DNA of 64,000 nucleotides. Origin: Paracentrotus lividus (taxonomy: Eukaryota; Echinodermata; Echinoidea; Camarodonta; Echinidae). This document shows positions 12,290 to 25,931 of the stretch, one piece after another. Location of the stretch: contig CALNVZ010000649.1 in NCBI GenBank assembly GCA_940671915.1, positions 2,261,247-2,325,246 on the forward strand, in the 5' to 3' direction. Below the pieces are notes generated by a model that ran no database searches, was not told where the DNA came from, and saw only the letters and a program-made list of their open reading frames with translations. The translations under genes were made by a program, and so were the position numbers. Every line of letters starts with the position of its first letter. The stretch's first letter is position 1.

Positions 12290-15196
12290 AGTTTGCTTTC
12301 ATAAACACATTTTTAGTCTGAGAGAAAAAAAATAAATGTAGTAATGGAATTTGCCTGTCCCCTTAATTGAATTATTTCAGTCAATTAGATTTAATTGTAC
12401 TGCAAAAGATTTCCTTATAATTGACTTGCCTTTGAGCCTAATGTTATATTTTATGGACAAACTGGGTTTAACACACTTGTGCATAGTCGTAAATATTTCA
12501 TTCAATTTCTGGAAGTTTTCAGTTTCCGGTAATGGACCTCAACAGTGTTTGGAATATGTTTTAAATTACGTGCACATGCTGTGGTTAACCAAAATAGTCT
12601 GGCCCAAAATGTGTGTTTCTTGGTGTAAACAGGTGAAAGAAATCCACAACATTCCATTGTTATTCCCATGTTTTTGTGTGCTTCATTACTTGTGGTAAAA
12701 TTGGATTTGTGGAACCTGATTTCTTGAGCTGTTGACAAGGCATTGGACATCTGCAAATCCATGTACTGTATCTCAAATGATTTTAATTTGAAGAAAATGT
12801 GTATGGATGCACTTCTCTTCAAAGGACACAAAGATGTGATTATTTTATGCGTTTTATTTGTTTTCTAGTATTCATATACTAAGAAAACCATTATATTAAA
12901 ACAAAGAAACAAAACAAAAGAATACAGACTCTAGTCAGGCCTTCAAAAAAATTGGCCTAGTGTTTTTAGTCGAGATTACCCAGAGCTGTTTTTCTTTGTT
13001 TTTGGACATGCTTTGTTTACTTTGGAAAATTTTTCAGGATTTTCAATTTCAATATTATGCAATATTTTTTTTAATATCCCATCTGAAATTCATGTAGGTT
13101 AAGAACTGGCCTCTGGATTTCATTCTAATGTTGATAAGAGGACCAGTACAGCATTACAATAGTTTTCTTGCCTGGGTCTTCATTACAAATATCTAGGAAT
13201 TTATCATTTTCAATACTTTCAATTTCAATTTCCTTTACCCAAACAACTTCAAGTACCCTCTTTGGATAGTTTTAGATCTCAGAAAAAATAAACAGGACAA
13301 TGATCTTGTGTTTTGTATGGATATCAATATCTTTTTATTTTAGTTTCTATTTAGGATTAAGTTCCATTTACGTATCATTGTATCCTTCAGAGTATTGGTG
13401 GAATGTCTTATCAATGATATTACATGCATGCCAATGTCTCTTTGCACTCATTCCTCAACATGTAATTGAGCTTCTCAATTTCACACACTCTAGTTCCTCT
13501 TTATTGTATACAAAATATTGTTTTATCTTTAATATATGGTGAGGCGTATCTTGTGTATGAATTAAAGGGATTTGGTAACTTTCAAAAACAAGAGCAATTA
13601 CATGTAGATCAAGATTAATAAAATTATATTGTTCCAACAGTAAAAACAAACTACTGAAAGTTTCATATCAAATGGAAGTCATTTACAACCTTAAAACAGT
13701 GTAACAAACAATGCAAAGCATACAGCCGAACACCAGTACCCTCTGTTGCTGGCTCAGCCGGCTGCTAGGGACGGGAACTGTACGACAGGAAATGGGTGTA
13801 AAACACATTTTTTTTAAAAACCATCTGGGGTTGGTTTATAAAATTTGAGTATGAAATCATTGATATCTCAAAGTTAAAGCAAGCAATTAGCTTGGAATTT
13901 TGAAGAGATACCAGACTGACCTAAGTGTTTATAATTATGTTGGCAAAATAAGCTAAATCAAATAAAATGTGATTTGAATATCATTCAATGTGAATACTGC
14001 ATCCCTTTCAAAGAGATTGAGACTCTCTGCAGATGATGCATGTAGCAGAAGTTGTTTATCAAGTTGTTCAGGAAGTAGAAATTGGTTCATATCATGTTCA
14101 CAAAATTTCCTGAATCAATCTGAAAGTTTCTTTTGTTAATTTCTATTTTGATTTAAAACAAAACACCTAGGGGGAACACATCACATACATGTACCTGTGC
14201 CATCTGGGGGATAAATAGAAAAACAAAAACGAAAGTATTTATTCAAAATTAATGTATTGTATAGTGTTTTTGAATCTTAATTACTCTCTTTAAAGTTTTA
14301 TTTTGACAGTTAACTTATTTTTGCAACAAAAGATTGTAAACTAGACCCCATCTGGATTTGTTATACTTCCACTTCTTCTTGCCATATGATCCATGCTTTT
14401 ATTGTTCTTAGTATTTTTTTATTTATTTTGTTTTCTTATCATCTTTTGATAAAATTTAATCTGTGCTGTTTTAAGTAAGGAAGGAAAAGCGATATCAGAA
14501 ACAATAATTTTGAAGTCATGTAATATTTTCCGGATGTTAGTATTTGGACACCCTTCTGGTTTAAGTGTAAGGTACTTACAATTTAATTGTTTTGGAAATT
14601 CAATACAGGAAGGTCTCATGATTACTTTTGAAGTCTTTACTTCCATATCTCTATATTTATAACTGTATTGATTACTGTAACAATAGGGAAAGAAATCAAA
14701 CACCAAACTAAAGATATCTTTTTCTCCTAAGAAGAAATTAAAGGGAAAAAAAAGGACAAGATGAAGAAAATAACTCATATTTCCATTGGGTTGAATACAT
14801 TGAATGATGTCTTTGTGTATTTGTTCATTTGTAAATAACACCACAAAAAAAGTATATTTGAGAAACAACTTCGAATCAATGTTTTTGAATTTAATAGGTC
14901 ATTGGTGTAATCAACTGAATTTATAAAACTTTATTACCCTGTTTTCTAAATATCACAGTTTAAGTGTACTCTGTCGACAGAACATGTTTATTTCACTTTG
15001 AATAATCCTATTGTTTTGATGGTATTGTTTACCATGATTCATCTTTGAAAAGTGCAAAGTACGACTATTGAAGGTATTCCATTTCTACAGTTCAAGATAC
15101 TATATCTTCTACTGGGAGCAAAAGGATATAAGCTCTATAATAATGCACTCTACATTAACGTCCTTGTGGATTTCAGTTAACAATGTCTTAAAAATG
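12290..15196. other. No supported gene; one long unrecognised ORF
   Basis: AT-rich sequence with no clear element ends. The only outlier is the minus-strand ORF at 14419-14868, listed separately. A GC-richer island near 13730-13790 (GCTCAGCCGGCTGC) has no assignable role. Confidence 0.4.
14419..14868 (-). CDS. Unrecognised 149-codon ORF
   Basis: This is unusually long for DNA this AT-rich, where a stop is expected about every 12 codons. The product is rich in Phe, Lys, Ile and Tyr with a hydrophobic N-terminal third (SYFLHLVLFFPFNFFLG) and a basic C-terminal tail. I see no conserved motif, splice context or homologue. It may be a remnant of a retroelement or a chance frame. Confidence 0.2.
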   Translation of the reverse strand: MFLKYTFFVVLFTNEQIHKDIIQCIQPNGNMSYFLHLVLFFPFNFFLGEKDIFSLVFDFFPYCYSNQYSYKYRDMEVKTSKVIMRPSCIEFPKQLNCKYLTLKPEGCPNTNIRKILHDFKIIVSDIAFPSLLKTAQIKFYQKMIRKQNK

Positions 15197-15478
15197 TAAA
15201 GGTGTTATCTCACCTGAAGGGACATCTCCGAGACTTCCGTGACAGATCAGTCGCATCAGTCTAATTGGCAGTCTTGGAAACGTCTCAGAGATGTCTCTGA
15301 CAAATCTTATAGATATGAAATGTATTAGATCTTCCTGTGACTCATGAAACATTGCAGAGACTCAGATATTTTATGGGGACATTTTAAAGACATGAAGACA
15401 TGTCTGAGACGTCTCCGAGACAGAGTGACAAAGTAGTCTAATAAACCAGTCCCATGGCAAGTGATACGCCGGTATTAC
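15197..15478. mobile_element. MITE related to the outer element at 4566-7444
   Basis: Left end TAAAGGTGTTATCTCAC and right end GTGATACGCCGGTATTA are imperfect TIRs bounded by TA. The interior carries GAGACGTCTCCGAGAC and GTCTCAGAGATGTCTC words and the CATGGCAAGTGATAC right-end motif shared with 7421-7444. It is a compact, uninterrupted family member of about 282 bp. Confidence 0.65.
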
Positions 15479-16060
15479 ATGTAGATTGCCTGAGAAAATG
15501 TGTGATGAGAACATTGGATTATTCCATGTGTCTATTGAAATATTATTCTTTTTGTGAAATTTCAAAATGAAAGCACATGTACATGTACATGTAGATTCCA
15601 AAGCTATTACAACTGATGACTAAAATTCTAGAGCAGATATTATTTTGTTTATAATTTTTACAAAAATGTTTGGACATGCCTGTTTGACCACTTGGTGAGA
15701 AGCCGTCACAGCTCTGGAATTCAACTGTTGGTCAGGAATTAATCAAAACCATTTGTGACCACAACAAATATCTCTTCCGCCCTACCAATGCCTACAAAAC
15801 AAATAAACAAAAACTATGGAAACCAAGAGTAATTTGTTTGATATTAAATTGTCTTTAAAGAAAGCTGAAATCAAATCAATCAAGGTTGTTTGGTAAATAC
15901 TTTGACAGTTATTTGTTTTTGGGAATTACGCAAATTGAAACTTGAAATTCAGAACCATTTTTATGTCAAAATCAAAGGGAGATGATATTTGACAAGTTCT
16001 GAGTGACATCAATTAGTTGATAGTGAGTAAAAAAAATTATTTCATTTTGATATGTTTAAA

Positions 16061-16210
16061 CAGTGGCGGATCCAGGCAGGGGCGCAGGGGACGCTTGCCC
16101 CCCTATAATTTGAAAACCACTCATTGACCGTACATGTTAAAATCTAAAAAAATTTCAGCCGGCGCCTCACCTCCCCCCCCCCCCATCATGAAATCCTGGA
16201 TCCGCCACTG
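16061..16210. mobile_element. 150-bp hAT-type MITE
   Basis: TIRs CAGTGGCGGATCCAGG and CCTGGATCCGCCACTG are perfect over 15 bp. The flanks TGTTTAAA (16053-16060) and TGTTAAAA (16211-16218) are an 8-bp target duplication with one mismatch, the length used by hAT transposases. Only C-rich filler lies inside. Confidence 0.85.
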
Positions 16211-16218
16211 TGTTAAAA

Positions 16219-17212
16219 TAATTAATGATAAAAACAAATGAAAGACAAATTAGTGAAAAATCAAGAAAGTAGACTTGCATGTTAAAAAGTTTAATATTGT
16301 AAGCAAGCAACAGAAAAACAAAAAATACAACAAAAAGAAAACAAACACAAAGCCAATTGAATTTGCTCTGTTAACTTTATTTTTCAAATGTTATTTGCTA
16401 ACAGAAGCAATAACACAATACAGTAAAGCAAGCTACATCTCACAGACTGGTCCACTAAGCCGAACTTGACATGAAAATAATCCACTTTCGCCCGAGGTCT
16501 GACTGCACATTTCAAAGAAACTGACAGGAGACATCAGTCAGCGTTCCGGCAATGGGACTTTGAGGGTTGGCGGAGGTCAGAGGTCACCGATGAATAGCTT
16601 AGAAATCTTTTTTACTTTTCCTCTCTTCGCCCAAGGGTGTATGACATGCTACCCCTGCCAACTAAGAATTTCGGCTCAAACCCCCTTCCCTTGGGAATAC
16701 AATTCCATTGTGACTCATGAGAACTACACAACCAATGTCATTTTAGGGGTATCATTTATGCTAGATGTTTATATTATTCCAATTTGTAATTGTCTTGATA
16801 GATGTATTCTAAGAAATTCACTACAATTGAGGCCTTTTTTTATATATAAAGGATAACCATTTGATTTTGAAATTTAGAATTTAAACTTGACAATTCATTT
16901 TTTTTTTCTGTTGGCCAGCTGGGCCGTCAAAGCATGAGCTTAGGTGACCATATGGACCTTCTGGTGGCCTAGATGATGTGTCTATATTATTTTTAATTTC
17001 ATATTTCAAATTTGGCCACAATAAAACAAATTCCTATAGACCGTATTGGTACCCTCTCTGACCATTATTAAAATACAACCCTGCATACATGTAATCACTT
17101 GAACTTCATTTACTTTATTTTTATTCTTTGCCTCTTATCATTTGCTAAAAATAAGTAATAACTCTAGTACTGTCTAAAAAAAACAAAAAACCCAAAGCCC
17201 AAGCAAACAAAC
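16219..17212. other. No gene seen
   Basis: AT-rich DNA; a 98-codon frame at 16560-16856 is unrecognised and has no splice context. Confidence 0.4.
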
Positions 17213-17435
17213 AAAAACGAATGGAAAAGTTGATGGAGTGAATTTCAGAAAGCTTGAAATTTGAGTGAATATGGAGTAAAAATGTTTGTACATATTTTTG
17301 CTCCATTTCCACTCATTTTAGAATCACCTCAGCAATTGTGAGGTGACTCAAAAATGAGTGTAAATGTGTAAGTTTACTCCAAATTCACTCATTGAAATTC
17401 AATCCGTCAAGAGTGAACTTTTTCACTGATTAAAA
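17213..17435. mobile_element. MITE family C (AGTGAATTTCA arms), copy 1
   Basis: The left arm GGAGTGAATTTCAG and the right arm ending TCAAGAGTGAACTTTTTCAC are inverted partners. A central hairpin contains CACCTCAGCAATTGTGAGGTG. The fuller copy at 35262-36385 shares both arms and the CACTCCATTT/ACTCA interior but carries an insertion. Confidence 0.6.
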
Positions 17436-19364
17436 AAAATAAAAATGTTAAAGAGTAGTTTTCCAGTTCCATCAATGCCCTGGAGCTAAAAGTTTAGGAG
17501 ATGAAGTATGAAAAAAAAATGATCCTGTCGGGGGCAACACGAGCGTATACAATCTTGTGTCTCTGGTGAGTTGTATGTCTCTGGTGAGTTGTGTGTCTCC
17601 CCTGTAATTTGAACAATCTGGAGATTCTGGACTTGGTCTAAATACGTGAGATTACATCAACCCTCTGCGCTGGATACTGCGAACCTTCCCAAACTCTCGG
17701 TGGTGCTAATTGTAAGTGTCAGCGCAATCTCTGTCTGACGTGCCACGTTCATGTTCTGACCTATGACAAAAGAGTAATGTTACATTTGTAGGCATGAAAT
17801 GAATACCGTAGGCCTACATTTTAGATGAAAAGTCTTGCTCTTTTTCTCTCTTTTTCTTTTGCATGTTTTTTTCTTCTTCATTTTTAAGGATTCTATCAAC
17901 TGGCTTGTATTATTATGCATCATACTCTAAAACTTTTTGTTGCATCCTCTTTTAATACTCAACAGATGCTTCACTTCTACTCCCTTAATTTCAATTACAA
18001 ATTGCAATATCCCCGCCTAGCCAGGAGAAAATAAATTATATAGCCTTTTTTTTTTTGGGGGGGGGTTGTGGGGGCATGGACATGAGCAAAATGATATCAC
18101 TTTTTAAAAATTCATCACAGTTTTTCTTAAAAAAAAATAAATTTCACCCTAGACCTGGTTGTTTCATTCAACTTTAGTTTAGTCTACTCAACTTGAGACT
18201 GCCTTTAAATTTCACTTCTTGATCACATTGAATTCGACTGTAGTGGGAGATTTTCTTGTGCGAACATGCCTTGTGCATTCTAGAACCTGATTCGTTTTGG
18301 CCATCTCCACATCAGAATTTCATTTGCAAGAACAGCGGGAAGTCGGGCAGGGTTTCATGTAAAATCAGCATGAGGGCTGGCCATAAGAAAGAGAAAGGAA
18401 GGAAGGGATAGAGAGGAAGAGAAAGGATGGGGTGGATAATGGGGTCAAAATTCATAACATATTTTTTGTAGAAAGTTCTGCTTCCTTATGGAGTATTTTC
18501 CTATTATCATTATCAGCTTGATGTTAATCATTTGGTAAATATAAAGTTGCATTAATTGTCTGTTAATATGGCTCCAACATTGTACCAGTACTAGTCATGA
18601 TATATTTCATTACAAACACATTTTCATAAAACCCGACATGTACATGTACATGTAAGAAATATTTTCATAAATAACTTAATCTATACTTCAGAAATCGTGA
18701 AATTAATTGAGTTCCAAAAGAAAACAAGATAACATAAATTTTGAAAGAAGCCTTTTGCAGAAATGCATAAATGCAAGTTTGTATATTTTACACATCGTTT
18801 ACAAATACCTTGTGGAAAAAAGGAGTTCAAACAAGGTGCACTATCATTCATAAAGGAAAGAACCTAAGCAACTCTCCAATAAAAGATTGAGCCTAAAATC
18901 TTGAAAGCTACTGTAGATGTAGACATACTATGGAAAGCACACATTGCTTTGCTAAACATTAACTTGTCTTGTTATACGATTCTATAAAGTTTATACCATT
19001 GTCACTATAGACTTCAAGGGGGATTTCATAAATCATTTCTCCAGTGATGAAAAAATTGTCACCAGGAATGAGTAGTAGCAGAAGATACCAATACTTCATT
19101 TTGGCTTGCCATGATCTTGCATATGGTGACAGGCTGTCAAACCATACGTGACACCATGTCCAGTTCACTAGTTCCTTGGCTCTCTATACCAGCGGGTGAT
19201 GGGACCTCAATCCTCCTAAATGCTCCAGTCAGACCTGCGAGATGGACAGGACCCAAAACAGACACCAATAAGAAACTGCATTACAGTGAATGGCAAGATA
19301 TCAGTCTTTATGGAGAAGATTTGTTGTTGTGACTGAGTTCTCTGCACGACAATCTGACTCTTGA
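17436..19364. other. No supported gene
   Basis: Contains a 17-bp duplication (TGTCTCTGGTGAGTTG twice, 17557-17595), a CpG-containing unique stretch at 17640-17770, and overlapping short frames around 18959-19332 on both strands. One of these reads MKYWYLLLLLIPGDNFF on minus, signal-peptide-like, but is only about 46 codons with no splice partner. Confidence 0.35.
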
Positions 19365-19530
19365 ATACAATAATTCCATGACATTTGCTCAGGCCACAAT
19401 CGCTCTGTTCCAAGTTCCATACACTTCAATGGGATGACACACTTTAAGCCTGAACTTTAAGACTTTATATATACCTAAAACCTTACACGAAACCTTATTG
19501 CCACCTTAACCCTTACCCTAAATCTTAGAC
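19365..19530 (-). repeat. Dispersed repeat with TTAGGG-like start, copy 2
   Basis: Reverse-complement relative of 12130-12285. AATTCCATGACATTTGCT lies at its left end and CTTAACCCTTACCCTAA toward its right, followed by an (AATAAT)n tail. Confidence 0.5.
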
Positions 19531-20624
19531 GCAATAATAATAATGATAATAAATCAATACATGTATGTCGCTAGAGCATAAATGTCTTGTCACTGAATAC
19601 AATACTATTTCTCAATGCAATATCTTGTAGCTACAGTATTCTGCATTGAAGGAAAATGGCTCACATAGAGGGCCTATAGATATGTTGTGTTGGTTGTGAT
19701 TTCTGTACCTGAAATTTAATTGATTTTTTTCCCAAAGAGGAACACTTTTGAAATGCATTTCGACAAAGGATAGAAACCTTTTAAAATGGATTTTGACATC
19801 TCATACCAGGTATTCTAACTTGAGAATACAATACATTTTTTCGTCTCCATGCAAGATCTCATTGGAAATCTGCATTGGCTGTATGTTGTGTACTGAGGTA
19901 AAGGAGGCTATACATGGAAGTGTGTTTTTAATTTTAATTCAATGACTTTGATTGTGATTTTTGCAGGTATAGTTGATTAATTCACTCCAAGAAGAAGAGA
20001 GATTGAAGCTTGTTGAACCAAATACTTCACTTTTTATATTCCGGCTTTGAAATGCAATACAAATTTCTCAATGCAAGATCTCATCTAATCTGCATTGATT
20101 TTATGTTACAAATAATGTTATGGGAAGAAAGATTACAAATATTTTGATTATCGACTGTGTTAATTGGGATCTGCAACTGATTTTCAAAATATGTTACCTC
20201 AGAAAAGGACTTTTGAGAGGAATGGAAGCCTTTTGAAACCAGATAAATGTATTTCACCATTGATTCTGACTTTAGAGTACAATACATCACATACAGACCT
20301 CTCAACTTGCAAGCTTTCAGAGACAATCTATCTGTATGGATGGTCTCGTCAATCACTGAAGTGGTTTATTAGTGACTATGTTGGTTGTGATTTCTGCACC
20401 TGAAAGTTGATTGCATTTACCAGAAAAGAAGGAATCTACATGTAGAGAGCAATGGTAATGCTCTATTAAAAGTATATGTAGGTCTGTACAATGTTTTATT
20501 TAAACTTGTTCATTTTGTATGATTGCATGCCACTCTAATATTTTGATAAAATAATTGAAGTACTTGATTTAATGAAGCTGATATGTATCTTAAGGTTCTG
20601 AAAATGAGTTTACAAAACTATGAG
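19531..20624. other. No feature seen
   Basis: AT-rich DNA with short overlapping open frames on both strands near 20081-20403; none is recognised. Confidence 0.4.
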
Positions 20625-20853
20625 CATAAGAGATTCATCACATCAAAATGAGAGTCAAGGAAATTGGCAAATTAATGAAAAATGTCAAATTTTTGGTGAA
20701 AATGTTCTGAATCTTCAATGTTTTATATGTGCTCTGTTAAAAAAAAAATAATGAAAATGATAATGAGAAAGAATTTAAAGATTGATTTGCTGATTTCCGC
20801 AACTCTTTCCTCGGTGACATGTGTCTCATTTTGATGTTATGCATCACATATTT
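20625..20853. mobile_element. MITE family D, copy 1
   Basis: Arms ATTCATCACATCAAAATGAG and CTCATTTTGATGTTATGCAT are inverted partners around a GTGAAAATGTTCTGAATCTTC interior. The second copy, with better-kept ends, is at 44131-44400. Confidence 0.6.
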
Positions 20854-21135
20854 GAAAATGGTAAAAACCAAGGTTTTGCTCAAAGATGATCGAGCTCTGC
20901 TTCTGATGTTTACAGTCAATCTTGCTGAAGTCAAATCTGTTGGGACTGAAGAGATAACTTCAACTTGTGAAGGGTTAAAAACAATAGAATATACATGCGA
21001 GAAGGTGACTTAAAAAGAACTTCGACATGGGAGTTAATTGACTTAGGCAAGTTTGACTGACAGTTTTTACATAGGCCTACATGGTATACCAAACAAAAAT
21101 TTATTTGCCTGGACTAGACCTGCATGCATGTTACT

Positions 21136-21351
21136 CAGGGGTGATATTCCTGCGATTTAAATCGGATTTGCGATTTTTTTTTTTTTTTTTTTTTCCCCCC
21201 TCTAAGGTATGCACAAAATTGCACAATTTGAAGTCCCAAAATGCAAAAAGTCCCTACAGTGGGAGGGGGGACACCCCCTTCCCACACCCTCTACCCCTTG
21301 GTCGCTTAGCTCCAAAGTACGTCCATTTTTTTCAAGAGTGAATATCACCCA
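21136..21351. mobile_element. Probable short inverted-repeat element
   Basis: GGGGTGATATTC near 21137 and GAATATCACCC near 21348 are inverted partners of about 13 bp. The interior is T23/C6 plus a GC-rich block. No clean target duplication was found. Confidence 0.4.
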
Positions 21352-22012
21352 TGTGTACTGTACATGAACACAGCAACACCTGAAACAGGTTTCCATTCTG
21401 TGTTGCAAGATGTGCATCAATAATCTTTATGATGATAGATGTTTACACTCTGTGTAAAGTTCACCAAGGAGAGTTCACCAATAGTGTGTAGGATGAGTTC
21501 ACACTGCTCAATTATGTTTCATTTTGCCATAGGGAGAAACATAAGAATGATTACGGTGATGATGTAGGTGAAAAATGTGCATTGTTATGACTATTTTTAT
21601 GTTCATGAATGAACATAAAAAAAGAGATGTCTAACTAGGATTCTCGATAAAATCTTTATAATAATCCATCAAAATATCCCCCCCCCTAAAAAAAATATTG
21701 CATCACTTTGTGTTTGCTTCCATTATTATCGTTTCTATCCACATTCCTCCTCATTTTATGTGTTCTTTGTGTAGAATGTACACATTTTATGAAATGCTAA
21801 TGAGTGTTGAACAAAGCCTTTGTCTCCTTTGTGTGTACATTATGATGTTCACTTATTCCGCAATTATCCTGACTGTTGTACTGGAAACAGACTCATTATA
21901 TGGACTGCATAATTTATTCAAATGAGGTATTGAAAGCAGGCTGTTTTTACATGAATGTGTGAATAGATGAAAATTATCTCAAAAGCTACAGAGAGAGAGA
22001 GATAGAGAGAGA

Positions 22013-22051
<39 letters not shown>

Positions 22052-25000
22052 GAGGGAATTAGACATGGGGGGAGGGCGGGACAGAAAATATGAAATAAAT
22101 GAGAGAGATGTCATGCATCATATTGTGTACCTACATTGACTGCAATAGAGTCTGCTTCACTCTTTTGGGATCAATATATAGTGTTTGTATTATGAAGGGA
22201 ATATGCCAGCTGGTGGTGTGCGTTTTTATTGATTTTCAAACATTTTTTTCATGGCTTGTACTTTAATTAAAATTAAAGATCTTTGAATACAAGCATGTAA
22301 AGGTGAGAAAGTGGCAGCCTTGCCCCTCTTCTGAATTTATCATTCTATTAAAACAAAATGTATACATACTATCAATTTCTGATTGTAATTTATATTTGAT
22401 ATAATTTATTCCTAAATTTAATTTTCTTTTATCTACACTGTAGATTGTTTTGTCTCTACATGGTACCAAATATAACCACATAATTTTGCTCACCTCTGAG
22501 GTTTTATAAAGCAATATTGAATTCAATATTTGAGTTTATTAAAAACAAAAAAGAAAGAAAATGCTCATATATCTATGTACTGTCCCAAAGAAACACATTA
22601 TCCCATACATGTAGACATACAAAAAAAAGAAGAAAATAATAAATGAAAAATAGATGAATAAAAATTGATGTATAATGATAAAGTTGACAGGTCTGAAGCA
22701 TACTGTGGGCCTACACATACATGCTTATTTCATTAGGCTGTTGCTAATATCCACATAATTGAAAACACAGTTCAAGCTTTATCAGGCGGTTGAGTGAATA
22801 TTCATGAAGTATCAGTTTGACAATAAAATGGGTAAATGGGACATCTTAAAGGATTAGAGACTGAGTAAACACAAGTTTGGCTCTTAAAGGGGTGTTAAAA
22901 TCCTTAACGGGGTCTACCAGTGTGTACCTGTTTAGGGTGCATTTGATTGTAAAGGGCTTAACTGGGGGATAAGTTTGTTTTAATCCAAAAAGAAAAAAAA
23001 GGTAAGCTGGGTTGAGAGTGAAGTGTGAAATGATGAAGAGAAAGGGCACTTTTGAGGCAACTTAATAGCTTTCATTGATTTTTCTATAATATATTACTAT
23101 GGTTCAGCAGTGCACTGTACAACATTTGGCTTGTTCCCAAGAACTACATGTATAATGAATAACTACCATCACCCTCCCCCCCCAAAAAAAAAAAAAAAAA
23201 AAACAAGATTTGTTCAAAGCTAGTTAAAAAAGGAACCTGTTATAAAATGCACTACAAATGCACGTCAAATGTACTTCAAATTGAATAGAAACTTAAATAG
23301 TATTCACGATTGAAACAGACCAATATATATTGTTCATTGGCTACTTTCCCATATCTGATAATCCATAAGTTGTATAATAAAAAAGCTTTGGTGAAGCTTT
23401 TAGTCATATCAAAACCACCCAAACTATATTTTAAAACAGACAATCATTGAATCAAGAGTATGAATTAAGGTATAGGAAATGATATGTTCCTCGCTAGACT
23501 CTTAAAGTAGTCTGGCGTATGTAATAACATGATTTGCTCAGGAGTATAGACACATTTGAGATGGGAATGAATTTACGCTTGTAATCGAATTTGATTTGGT
23601 TGGGATCAGAACAGTAAGGGTGCTGTTTGTGACATCGTAGCACCCAAGGAAAATCTAATTCAGCGTTAAGCTTGCTCACTAAACAGATAGACCTTCATGC
23701 GTTCAGTTCCTAAATTTGATAAAGTAACATTGGTTTCATTTTTAAGGGTTTGAGTGAATGCAATGAGTCATCTGTGCATTCAATTAAGAATAATTGTAGG
23801 CCGTTAAGAAACTCTCCGTTGGCTCCATCTTATGCAAGGTCATTCATGATGATGCATTCACACCGCTAGGGAGGAGAAATTAGAAATGCATTTCGTAATG
23901 AAGAGCAATTTCTGTTCTTTTACATGTAGTCTGTTCACTATTGATTTTGTCGTTTTGTGTGTCTTTATCAAGGAAAAACCTTCTTAAAATGATACATGAA
24001 ATGTGGAAACGTTTTCATTTAGATGATGCTTTTGAAAGATGCAGATCTTGATAAAGATGCAGGGGTAGATTTGGCACTCTTGGGTTGGTTATACATATTG
24101 GAAGTATTAACAAAAATGTATAATTGGGGGAAAAGCATTTCAACAAACTGCTAACTTGTGCTAGCCATCTTTGATTATGCATTTGGGTGGTAATCGTAAT
24201 ATTTGATTGATGTCAATTTGGAGAATTACTATAAATTTGAAAGAGGCTTCATTATCCAATTCCATGCCCTCCGAATTGGAGATACTTTGTCTCTTTTTAA
24301 AAGCCATAGGTTTGGCCAGCTTTTATCTCTGCTACATCTTTTAGAAAACAAAACCAAATTATAATTGTACAATCATACATGTTCTCATTTCCATTGTATG
24401 TATAATTATGTAGAAATAAATGCATTCTGGTTCGCAAAGAGCCTTGATTTGTGATGACGAACTGCCAGTCATTACGAGGCCCGTCTCCATGGCGTTTGCA
24501 GGGAGATGTGTGTTTAATATCCCTGGTGTAATGGGGCCTTGAGTATCTCAAGCAGCATTTTTGAGATAGGCGAAATTTATCTAAATTATTCATAATCCTC
24601 AAGCATGCGGTATATATGCAGACAGAATTGCAGACACACCATACTCCCATTGATAATTATGGACTAGGTTTTGTTTGGAGTTAGAATATATTTACTTCTT
24701 CATCTCTCCCTCTCTTTCACCCTCTCTTTCTTCTTCTCTTTCTTTCTCTCACTGAATTTTTCTTTCCCTGTCTATTTCCTACATATTCTTTATGTTTTTC
24801 CTCTATCAAGATATGGAAAACACTACTTGTTAGATTCAATTTACATCAATAATTCTCCCGGCATATTTGGGACTAACTTCTAAGTTTTTCATCATACTTG
24901 CTGTTTTGCTCCAAATATCAAATAAAATTATTTAATGACAGTCTTTTGTAGAATTGAATTGAAACCCACAGTGGCTTAATTTTTGCAATAGATAATAAAA

Positions 25001-25313
25001 TACATGTAGTTTTACTTCTGTTGTTTGCTTGAAAGATGTTATTAGTGTCAGGAAGCCACAGAATATTTCTTATTCATTGATTTCATGTATGACGACATAA
25101 CTGGCTAATCGACATGAATAGAATCAAAATTCCAGAAGCCAATCATAATCCTTCCTGACTAAATAAAGCAAGTTTATTTAAAAACAAGTTAATGTGTGAA
25201 TCATTCATTTTGAATCTCATTTAGTCACTATTCTATTCTTGTTCTAAATAATCAATGAGGGCTTCAGCGGATTTTTCATTCTCTCTTTTCTCTTTCCTGG
25301 TTTCTGTTCACAG
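21352..25313. other. No supported gene upstream of the DDR leader
   Basis: Contains the GA microsatellite at 21990-22049, A-rich runs near 23184-23204 and 22620-22640, and a T/C-rich tract at 24700-24760. A unique stretch at 24440-24620 overlaps a 117-codon minus-strand frame that I do not recognise. Confidence 0.4.
21990..22049. repeat. GA dinucleotide microsatellite
   Basis: About 60 bp of GAGAGA with three interruptions (GATA, GTGA). Confidence 0.95.
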
Positions 25314-25390
25314 AATCTGGGCTTTGTTCCATAAAACCGGAGAGGAAGGCCACCAAATCTTCCAACAAGGAACCTATCATCTCTCTTCAA

Positions 25391-25398
25391 TATAAAAG
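25391..25398 (+). promoter_or_regulatory. TATA-like box, candidate DDR promoter
   Basis: TATAAAAG, about 1,050 bp upstream of the DDR start codon. An identical TATAAAAG recurs at 26086-26093, about 360 bp upstream of the ATG. Either could direct initiation some 30 bp downstream. In AT-rich DNA this 8-mer also occurs by chance, so the call is weak. Confidence 0.25.
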
Positions 25399-25685
25399 AG
25401 CTTCACAACAATGCAACCACAGCCCACTCAATGAGTGATATCCAAGTCTGGCCGACTGGTGACTTCATAACCCCATTGTGTACAGCCCCTGTGCATTGGC
25501 CTCCCAAGCTAAGCGTGGAAGAAAGGATCACCAGTCAGTACTCAAGTAGCTATTAGTGGTGCTGTGTAACATTAGAGAGGCAGAGAGAACAAGAAAGAGA
25601 GCTCGCACAGTGATGACATGCTACACAGTCTACTCTGTCAGTGTATACAGGAGTAAATAACATCGTGCGGACAGTGTGTGTGTGA

Positions 25686-25931
25686 GTGTATGCATCGTTG
25701 AATAGCACAGCTGAAGACTCCGTAGCCGAACGCTTCCACAATGCTGACGACTTTTATGCACAACAGGACTGCAGCTCTCTGGCACTGACACTGAAGCAGC
25801 ACTGCAAGATGCAGATCGGTCACCATCACGTAATCGCTCTTACAAGTTGGCCTGCGTTTATGCATCAACCGCCTACAACGAGATGCACTACAAGTGGTGA
25901 TGGTTTTTCAAACTGTTCCTCAGATTTGTGA
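25686..25931 (+). CDS. Upstream ORF of 81 codons in the DDR leader
   Basis: Opens at ATG 25686 and ends TGA at 25931, wholly within the probable leader and about 500 bp before the DDR ATG. The product is polar with no domain or signal peptide that I recognise. If the leader is transcribed from 25314 or 25420, this uORF would be expected to reduce translation of the receptor. It may equally be a chance frame in moderately GC-rich DNA. Confidence 0.2.
   Translation: MYASLNSTAEDSVAERFHNADDFYAQQDCSSLALTLKQHCKMQIGHHHVIALTSWPAFMHQPPTTRCTTSGDGFSNCSSDL

Noticed and set aside
18959..19168. Minus-strand frame with a signal-peptide-like start
   Set aside because: Only about 46 residues from the hydrophobic Met, no family resemblance and no splice partner.
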